A stretch of DNA of 64,000 nucleotides from CAYOWQ01 sp964407695 (lineage in GTDB: Bacteria > Planctomycetota > Phycisphaerae > Phycisphaerales > SM1A02): assembly GCA_964407695.1 (NCBI GenBank), contig CAYOWQ010000009.1:122722-186721 (forward strand). The letters run 5' to 3'. Positions 56,348 to 64,000 of this stretch are shown one piece after another. Each line of letters opens with the position of its first letter. Position 1 is the first letter of the stretch. The notes under the pieces are model-generated. The model saw only the letters and a program-made list of their open reading frames with translations. It did no database searches and was not told the origin of the DNA. The position numbers and the translations under genes are program-made.

Positions 56348-58492
56348 ATGGCAATAAACAAGGCCGCATGGGGCATCGAGATCGGTTCAGATTCCATCAA
56401 GGCTCTTCGACTTGAGCGCGAGGGCGATGAGGTCAAGGTCTCCGATTTCGTCGTGATTCCTCACAAGAAGGTCCTTACAACGCCGGATCTTGACCAGGAC
56501 GAGATGATCCGGCTCGGCCTTGGACAATTTGTGAGCCAGAAGGCCATGGAGGGTGAACATCTCGTCATGTCCGTGCCCGGACATGCTGCCTTTGCCCGAT
56601 TTGCAAAGCTGCCGCCCGTGGATCCGCGCAAGGTCGGCGATATTGTCAAATTTGAAGCGGTTCAACAGATTCCGTTTCCCATTGATCAGGTGGAATGGGA
56701 CTATCAGACCTTTACCAAGGAAGGCCTGCCCGACATCGAGGTCGGCATCTTTGCCATCACGCGCGAACGCGTGCAGCAGAGACTTTCCCTTTACGGCGAA
56801 CTTGGGATCCAGCCGGACGTCCTCACGCTGAGCCCCGTTGCCGTTTACAACGCCATGGTCTACGACATGAGCCTGGTTGGCGACCACCAGCCGCTTGTGT
56901 TTCTCGATATCGGCACCAGCGCCACCGACCTCATCATTGCCGATGAGGGCCGTTGCTGGATTCGAACCTTCCCGCTGGGCGGGACGCATTTCACCGACGC
57001 CATCGTCAGTTCCTTCAAGCTCTCATACTCCAAGGCCGAGAAGCTCAAGCAGGAGTCCACAAGCAGCAAATACGCCAAGCAGATCATGCAGGCCATGCGC
57101 CCGGTGTTCAGTGACTTGCTCCAGGATGTGCAGCGATCCCTGGGCTATTACGCGTCACTGCACCGAGACCGCGAACTCAAGACGATGATCGGAATCGGAT
57201 CAACATTCAAGATTCCCGGCCTGAGAAAGTTCCTTGGTCAGCAGTTGCAAATGGATGTGCTTCGTCTCGACGAATATCGACGAATCCGGGTCGAGGGTCG
57301 TGAAGCAGCCGCCTTCGCCGCGAACGCCGTCAACATGGCCACCGCCTACGGCCTCGCCCTGCAGGGCGTCGGGCTGGCACCGATCGCGGTCAATCTCATG
57401 CCGGTCAATTCGCTCCGGCAGCAGGTCTGGCACTCCAAGATCAAATGGTTTGCGGCCGCAGCAGCCATCATCATCGCTGCGTCTGGAGCGATGTTCATTC
57501 GTCCGCTCAAGGATCAGGCGGCGCTCGCCCGGTTCAATTCCACCTCAAAGGTTGACGACGTTCTTAGTCGCGGGACAGCCCTCAAGCGGCAGTATCAGGA
57601 GATCGGTCAGAACGCCAATTCAGGCTTTACGGCGGAGAACTACGACCGCCTCCTGAGAGATCGAGACATCTGGCCCTACCTTCTTTCGGATGTCAGCAAC
57701 GCCTTGGCTTCATCACGACCACAAACGGAATTGCTGGGCTCTGATTTGAACGCCATTCGCTCCGTCCCGCCGGCGGAGAGAAACCTGATCCTGCTTGAGA
57801 GTCTGGACGGTGACTACGTGCACGCGTCAGGCGTGCGCCGGATTCGAGTGACCATGAACGTGTCGTTCAGCAACTCGCAAAAGGCGAAGTTTCTCAACGA
57901 GTCCGTTGGCATGTGGCTGCGCGAACACGCGGAGCGTCCCGGGGTTCCTTACAAGATTCTGCCGCAGACCATCTCGGTCAATCCGAGCCAGATTGCGACC
58001 GTGACTGTGACTGAATCCGGGGAGAAGTCAGAGCAGCCTCCGCCACAGGCCAATCCGGGACCCGCGCCGACCGGGGATGCCGGCCAGCCCATGGGGGGAT
58101 TTGGGTCGTTCGTCCCCCAAGGGGACGACGCAAGTCAACCTCGCGAGCCCATCGCTGATCCGACGGGGATGGGAACCGGCTTTGGTGCCTCACCGGGTCA
58201 ATTCCAGCCCCAGACGCCTGCGGACCAGTCGAATCCCCGATACGACAAGCCAAAGCCCCCCGACTCAAGGCCGGTCCCGCCCAGCGGGGGCCAGGATACA
58301 GGCGGAAACTCGAATGAGAATCCAGTCAAGGTGGATGAGGTCGCCCCAATCCCGCCCCGTCCCAGTCTCTTTGAGCCCGGGCAGGTTTACTACAAGGTTC
58401 CGATCACGTTCGAAGTGGAATTGATTGAAAACAAGGCTCCGGCCCCCGCGGTTGAAGCACGGCGGTCGACCGCCGGGGAGGATCGGGCATGA
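56348..58492 (+). CDS. PilM-PilN-like fusion protein of a type IV pilus-type platform
   Basis: 714 aa. Residues 1-350 are an actin-like PilM ATPase domain (GIEIGSDSIKALRLEREGDE; QPLVFLDIGTSATDLIIADE; FTDAIVSSFKLSYSKAEKLK). A membrane helix follows at about 366-386 (WFAAAAAIIIAASGAMFIRP), then about 170 residues resembling the periplasmic PilN part. A long Pro/Gly/Gln-rich linker (about 565-690) leads to a short beta segment (VYYKVPITFEVELIE). In most bacteria PilM and PilN are separate proteins. It overlaps the next gene by four bases. GGAG lies about 10 bases upstream of the ATG; the frame is open further upstream without coding character. Confidence 0.82.
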   Translation: MAINKAAWGIEIGSDSIKALRLEREGDEVKVSDFVVIPHKKVLTTPDLDQDEMIRLGLGQFVSQKAMEGEHLVMSVPGHAAFARFAKLPPVDPRKVGDIVKFEAVQQIPFPIDQVEWDYQTFTKEGLPDIEVGIFAITRERVQQRLSLYGELGIQPDVLTLSPVAVYNAMVYDMSLVGDHQPLVFLDIGTSATDLIIADEGRCWIRTFPLGGTHFTDAIVSSFKLSYSKAEKLKQESTSSKYAKQIMQAMRPVFSDLLQDVQRSLGYYASLHRDRELKTMIGIGSTFKIPGLRKFLGQQLQMDVLRLDEYRRIRVEGREAAAFAANAVNMATAYGLALQGVGLAPIAVNLMPVNSLRQQVWHSKIKWFAAAAAIIIAASGAMFIRPLKDQAALARFNSTSKVDDVLSRGTALKRQYQEIGQNANSGFTAENYDRLLRDRDIWPYLLSDVSNALASSRPQTELLGSDLNAIRSVPPAERNLILLESLDGDYVHASGVRRIRVTMNVSFSNSQKAKFLNESVGMWLREHAERPGVPYKILPQTISVNPSQIATVTVTESGEKSEQPPPQANPGPAPTGDAGQPMGGFGSFVPQGDDASQPREPIADPTGMGTGFGASPGQFQPQTPADQSNPRYDKPKPPDSRPVPPSGGQDTGGNSNENPVKVDEVAPIPPRPSLFEPGQVYYKVPITFEVELIENKAPAPAVEARRSTAGEDRA

Positions 58493-59817
58493 CGAAGGTT
58501 TTGAATTGGATTAAGGCCAATGTTTTCATCGTCGTCTTCGGCGCGGTGATGGTTGCGGCGTTGGTTGCCGGGCCGCTCGTCAGTAGCCGATTGAACGATT
58601 CAGTTCTGGCCGAGGCAAGCTCGCGCGCAGGGAAGTCAACCAATCTGACCTCGCTCGAAAAGACCCAACTCCAGTTGCCCGTTCCGGGAGGGGCGACGAT
58701 TGAACACACTTCGGTGATCAATCCGGCGTTGATCGAGGAATACCGAAAGGCTGTTGAGCGGTTGAGTTCGGATTCCAAACTTATTCGCGAAATGGCCGTG
58801 AACTTCAACAGCAAGAACCGATCCGTGCTGTTGGATTCCTTGTTTCCCAAGCCGCCGGCAGATCAGCGAGAAACGATTCCATTTGAATTTGTCAAACGAG
58901 TTCACGATGCCTACGCCGCGCTTCTTCGCGACGTAGGGGCCGGCATGCCGCCGACGGAGTCCGAGCTTGCGGAGGATCTGGGCCGCCGCGAAGCCCAATA
59001 CATCAGCACTATTGTCAAGAAACAGAATCGGTCTCAACTTGATGCCGAGGAGTTGAAGGGCCTGACGGAAGAATTGGTGAAGACCCGCCGCGCCCGGTGC
59101 GACGAAGTCGCCCAGCATCTGGGTGTTTACCTCCTGCCGAATGCGCTCGACCTGCCGGAAATTCCGCAGGGACGATTGCCGACGATGTCGGAAATGTACA
59201 ACTGGCAATGGACGTTTTGGATCGTCGACGACATCCTCCATGCGATTGAGGACTCTCGCGGAACCAGCGACAGTGTTCTCGATGCACCCGTCAAGCGAGT
59301 GGTGTCCATCCATGTTCTTGATCACGTATCGCCCGGTGTGCCTTCCAGCAATTCTCGGGGTGATGCCCCGGGGAGCGGAGGCAGCGGGTTCAGCCTCGGC
59401 GGCGCTCCGCCGCCGCAGCCCCAGGAACAGGAACAGGCCGCGGTGGGAGGCTCCAAGGTTGATCCGACCGTCGAAGCGCCTCTCGATTACTCGGTCTCCT
59501 TCACCGGCCGGAAATCCAACTCGCTCTACGATGTTCGAAATGTGGAGCTGGTGGTCATCGTCGCGGCCGACGGGCTCTCCAGTCTCATTGACGCCCTGGC
59601 AAAACGCAATTTCATCACCACCATCGATCTCTCGGTGGCCCCCATCGACGCCTATGCAGCCGCATCCAATGGATACGTGTATCGCGAGCCCGTCATACAG
59701 GCCACTCTGCGGCTCGAGACAATCTGGCTCCGCGAATGGACCTCGCGGCGCATGCCCGAAGACTTGAAACGACAGCTTGGAATTGCCGAGGAGACGCCCT
59801 CTCCCGTCACGCAATGA
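58489..59817 (+). CDS. Membrane-anchored protein, PilO/Amuc_1100-like position
   Basis: 442 aa with one N-terminal membrane helix (residues 9-31, ANVFIVVFGAVMVAALVAGP), then a coiled region and a mostly extracytoplasmic domain. A Gly/Pro/Gln-rich linker lies around residues 285-325. The C-terminal 110 residues form a ferredoxin-like alpha/beta pattern (YDVRNVELVVIVAADGLSSL). Similarity to PilO or the Akkermansia pilus-associated protein Amuc_1100 is inferred from topology and from its place right after the PilM-like gene, not from a sequence match. It is translationally coupled to the upstream gene (ATGA overlap). Confidence 0.7.
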   Translation: MTKVLNWIKANVFIVVFGAVMVAALVAGPLVSSRLNDSVLAEASSRAGKSTNLTSLEKTQLQLPVPGGATIEHTSVINPALIEEYRKAVERLSSDSKLIREMAVNFNSKNRSVLLDSLFPKPPADQRETIPFEFVKRVHDAYAALLRDVGAGMPPTESELAEDLGRREAQYISTIVKKQNRSQLDAEELKGLTEELVKTRRARCDEVAQHLGVYLLPNALDLPEIPQGRLPTMSEMYNWQWTFWIVDDILHAIEDSRGTSDSVLDAPVKRVVSIHVLDHVSPGVPSSNSRGDAPGSGGSGFSLGGAPPPQPQEQEQAAVGGSKVDPTVEAPLDYSVSFTGRKSNSLYDVRNVELVVIVAADGLSSLIDALAKRNFITTIDLSVAPIDAYAAASNGYVYREPVIQATLRLETIWLREWTSRRMPEDLKRQLGIAEETPSPVTQ

Positions 59818-59840
59818 GGCTTCCAACAGGAAGGTAAATC

Positions 59841-61757
59841 ATGAAACTCAAGGGTATTTCCATCTTCGAGCAACACGTCGACAAGATCGTCATCGGTGTT
59901 GCCGCGCTCGCCTTTGTCGTAATCGTCGGGTTGCAGGTCCTCGGCGGCAATTCGGTCAAGCTGGAGAGTCGCGATGTCGCCGTCGGCGATGTTGATCGAA
60001 TCCTCAGTGAAAAGGCTGACGCCCTCGGGTCGAAGCTCGGCGATTCCGCGCCGTTGCCGGTGCCGCAATTTGCTGACAACCTCCCGCTGCTCAGCCAGAA
60101 ATTCGAGTCGAGACTTCAGAATCCGATGAGCGTGGATTCTCCCGCACTGCGATATCCGCAGACCTATGTTCTCGCGGCCCCGTCGGAAGAGCTTCGCGGC
60201 GATGTCTGGTACCACCAACCCAGGCTTGAGATGGCCAAGATGCTTCCCGGCGTGACTCAATCAGCAGACGCGCTTGCCGATGGCGTCGTGGAGTCGAACC
60301 CCGAACTTGCGGCGAGGTTCCCGAACGGACAGACCCCGCATGACATCATTTGGGCGACACCCGCCGCGGCGGTTCCGGTTGGTCAATACCTCGCGCAGTT
60401 GCATGCCGCCGAAGCGGCTTCCAACCCCCCGCGAGCCCAGATTCCGACACCCTGGTACTCAGACACGCTGTCGGTTTTCGACGTCGTCTTCGAGCGGTCT
60501 GAAAAACGTTCCGACGGCAGTTGGACCGAACCGGTCATGGTAAAGAACCTGGAGCCGAATTTCGCCCTGCGGCCATACATCGACGCCTCGGTCGATTCGG
60601 TTCGAAAGGACTGGATGATTGCCCAGACGTCTGACCAGAAGACTCAGCAGCTCATCCTTCAGCCTCCGTTCTACGAGACGAAAAACGAGGCCTTCACGCC
60701 TCCGTCGCTCGATGCCAAGCCTCAGGACACGCTGGATCCGTCGCTCGGCGAGGTGGCTCGTCTGCAGCGTCGCGAAAAATCGCTCCTCGATGAGATTGGC
60801 CGAGAGGAGAAGCGTCTAGAAGGAATGGGAGGGCCGTTGGAAGAGCAGCCCAAGGATCCCAAGAATCCCGATCGAGGGGGTCGCGACAAGCCCCCGGCCC
60901 AGAAGTCCGATCCCGGCGGAATGGGTGGAAGCGGCGGATTCGGGTTTAACCCCGGCAATGCAGGTCCAAAGGGTGAAGATCCGAAGGCAAAAAACAAGGA
61001 AGCGAGCGACAAGGCCAGGATTGCTCTGACAAAGAAGATCAAGCGCAAGAAGGAATCGCTGGAGCGAATCCAGAAACAGCTTGCCGACAAGGGGGTTTCC
61101 GTTCAATCAGCGACACCGGAAAAGGCCGCGTCGATCGAGATCAACGTCAATCGGGATCCTGTCGTCGTCGCATGGGCTCACGACATCGATGTTGAGCCGG
61201 GAAAGGTGTATCGATATCGCTGCCGTGTTCGCATCTTCAATCCGTTCTTTGCTCGCACACGGCAGCTGGTGAAGGAACAGGCAACTCTGGCGGACAGGGT
61301 GGTCATGGAATCGCCTCCGAGCGATTGGTCAGAAGAGGTGGAAATTACGCCTCCGGTCCGATTCTTCATTACGCAGGCCAGCCCTAGTTCTGAGAAAAAC
61401 GAGCTTGGGACAGCGTTGGTTGAGGTCTATCGACTGTATGACGGCCAGCGCCGACTCCGAGAGTTCCGGGTTCAGGTCGGCGATCGGATCGGCGGCCTTG
61501 TAAAGGCGAAAAGCTCGAAGTCCGATACTCCTCCACAGTCTGACATCGACTTTTCCACAGAATGGGTCGTTGTCGACATCCTGAACGATCTTTCGGCGTC
61601 TGCCGGCGATCAACTCAATGCGGAGTCGAGCGGCATCGTTCTGGTCAAACGAATCGGGACAAATGAGACGATTGCCATTCGCAGTCCGGTCGTTGACGCC
61701 GCAAATCCCGAGAGGGAAAGGCTTAAGATTCAGGCCGAAGAAGCAGAGGGATCATAA
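59841..61757 (+). CDS. Large membrane-anchored protein of the pilus-like operon, uncharacterised
   Basis: 638 aa. A membrane helix at about residues 13-34 (KIVIGVAALAFVVIVGLQVL) is followed by a large extracytoplasmic domain. Residues about 300-415 are a charged coiled coil interrupted by a Gly/Pro-rich insert (GGMGGSGGFGFNPGNAG), and 430-520 contain a beta-rich module (DIDVEPGKVYRYRCRVRIFN) of fibronectin-like appearance. GGAAGG seven bases upstream of the ATG supports this start, 23 bases after the preceding stop. It is the last gene before a hairpin and the rRNA promoter. Probably a structural part of the same envelope complex. Confidence 0.72.
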   Translation: MKLKGISIFEQHVDKIVIGVAALAFVVIVGLQVLGGNSVKLESRDVAVGDVDRILSEKADALGSKLGDSAPLPVPQFADNLPLLSQKFESRLQNPMSVDSPALRYPQTYVLAAPSEELRGDVWYHQPRLEMAKMLPGVTQSADALADGVVESNPELAARFPNGQTPHDIIWATPAAAVPVGQYLAQLHAAEAASNPPRAQIPTPWYSDTLSVFDVVFERSEKRSDGSWTEPVMVKNLEPNFALRPYIDASVDSVRKDWMIAQTSDQKTQQLILQPPFYETKNEAFTPPSLDAKPQDTLDPSLGEVARLQRREKSLLDEIGREEKRLEGMGGPLEEQPKDPKNPDRGGRDKPPAQKSDPGGMGGSGGFGFNPGNAGPKGEDPKAKNKEASDKARIALTKKIKRKKESLERIQKQLADKGVSVQSATPEKAASIEINVNRDPVVVAWAHDIDVEPGKVYRYRCRVRIFNPFFARTRQLVKEQATLADRVVMESPPSDWSEEVEITPPVRFFITQASPSSEKNELGTALVEVYRLYDGQRRLREFRVQVGDRIGGLVKAKSSKSDTPPQSDIDFSTEWVVVDILNDLSASAGDQLNAESSGIVLVKRIGTNETIAIRSPVVDAANPERERLKIQAEEAEGS

Positions 61758-61766
61758 GCACGCACA

Positions 61767-61798
61767 AATCCGTGCAGAGTTTGGATTCTGCACGGATT
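61767..61798 (+). terminator. Perfect 12-bp hairpin after the pilus-like operon
   Basis: AATCCGTGCAGA and its exact reverse complement TCTGCACGGATT are separated by an 8-base loop. The hairpin begins 9 bases after the stop at 61757. Only a TTTT appears nine bases past the stem, so it is either a weak intrinsic terminator or a 3'-end processing stem. Confidence 0.65.
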
Positions 61799-61817
61799 CA
61801 ATCGGCTTTTCGGAAGC

Positions 61818-61845
61818 TTGACAATCCTGAGGTTCTCGATATCCT
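61818..61845 (+). promoter_or_regulatory. Promoter for the 23S rRNA gene
   Basis: TTGACA (61818-61823) is a perfect -35 element. A 16-base spacer leads to TATCCT (61840-61845), 4 of 6 matches to the -10 consensus. It lies just after the operon terminator and about 90 bases before the boxA-like sequence, as expected for an independent rRNA unit. Confidence 0.6.
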
Positions 61846-62186
61846 AGTCGATCTGCTTCAGGTCAATCCCTGGGGCGAGTCGACAGACGTTTGGTCTCGT
61901 CGACGGTCGGTTCTTTGACAAGTGGTGAAACGTGTCGCGAGTCCTGATGACGACTTTCCCGGATAGTTATCCCCGTGGAATTTTGGTTGTCAGGACATCG
62001 AAGACCGAGATTGAATCTTGAGCGGCGAATGTGGCTGCCCACGAATTCATGGCCGTGCTTTGCGGTGCTGAATGCGTTGGGTCGCCGGCGCGGGAATGAT
62101 CCCGTCCGGCGTGGCGTGCCCCTGTCCAGGCGAAGAATGAACTGACCGAAGGGTCGGTTCACGATGAGCCGGGGTCGGGTCGGCAT
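61846..62186 (+). other. 23S rRNA leader with processing hairpins
   Basis: No gene or tRNA is readable in this 341-base stretch. It contains a boxA-like element (61909-61921), a GC-rich imperfect hairpin near 62083-62110, and a clean 10-bp stem at 62138-62161 (TGAACTGACC pairing with GGTCGGTTCA, one G-U, loop of four). These sit where leader cleavage and antitermination signals of a 23S precursor are expected. Confidence 0.55.
61909..61921 (+). promoter_or_regulatory. boxA-like antitermination element of the rRNA leader
   Basis: GGTTCTTTGACAA resembles the boxA of bacterial rRNA leaders (TGCTCTTTAACAA in E. coli), which binds NusB/NusE. The embedded TTGACA could alternatively be read as a second -35, but no good -10 follows at normal spacing. 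Confidence 0.5.

Positions 62187-64000
<1,814 letters not shown>

Noticed and set aside
61758..62186. tRNA or 16S remnant before the 23S gene
   Set aside because: No cloverleaf, CCA end or 16S conserved stretch could be found; the segment is better explained as an rRNA leader.

Overview
The window looks like a chromosomal segment of a planctomycete, most likely of the class Phycisphaerae. This is inferred from several traits together: GC-rich DNA, two secreted enzymes carrying the paired GDGxxDGADLG dockerin-like repeats common in Phycisphaerae, a PilM-type gene trio of the kind found in the PVC superphylum, and a 23S rRNA gene with no 16S gene in front of it. I see no insertion sequence, prophage, CRISPR array or tRNA gene. 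Genes are tightly packed, many overlap by 4 bases, and three convergent pairs overlap at their 3' ends.

Region 1 (0-12.8 kb) is information processing, almost all on the minus strand. The order of transcription is rplK-rplA-rplJ-rplL, a strong terminator, rpoB-rpoC, another terminator with a related stem, a DUF502 membrane protein, and the hibernation factor hpf. A solitary rpsR is transcribed divergently from rplK.

Region 2 (12.8-25.7 kb) holds an rpiB / ywlE-like phosphatase pair, two uncharacterised genes, and an ECF sigma factor with its membrane anti-sigma partner. A divergent pair of secreted enzymes with dockerin-like repeats follows: a PQQ-type sugar dehydrogenase and an alpha/beta hydrolase. 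Then come a small secreted protein, carB, and a C26-type glutamine amidotransferase.

Region 3 (25.6-42.8 kb) has MotA/MotB-like stator genes, an orphan VapB-like antitoxin gene, a PPP-type phosphatase, a phosphomannomutase/phosphoglucomutase and a PAS-HWE-type histidine kinase. A minus-strand run carries a ZIP transporter, a CPA2 antiporter, a large secreted repeat protein, pyrB and ychF. A PepSY-FKBP prolyl isomerase, two unknowns, threonine ammonia-lyase and an HTH-receiver fusion close the region.

Region 4 (42.8-54.7 kb) is carbohydrate metabolism. It contains pgi, yceH and a seven-gene minus-strand operon for a CDP-linked 6-deoxyhexose: rfbF, rfbG, C-methyltransferase, 3,5-epimerase family, DegT aminotransferase, methyltransferase and a CmcI-like methyltransferase. 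Divergent from it are an HldE-like enzyme with its two domains in reversed order and a family 2 glycosyltransferase. Together these probably build a branched or methylated amino-deoxysugar for a surface glycan.

Region 5 (54.7-64 kb) has a four-domain S1 protein, a PilM-PilN fusion gene with two downstream membrane-anchored partners (a type IV pilus or secretion-like inner-membrane platform), and a 23S rRNA gene with its own promoter, boxA-like leader and processing hairpin. The rRNA runs off the right edge.

A possible global feature is that several genes have a -10-like hexamer exactly 6 bases before the ATG and no Shine-Dalgarno sequence, which suggests leaderless transcripts.
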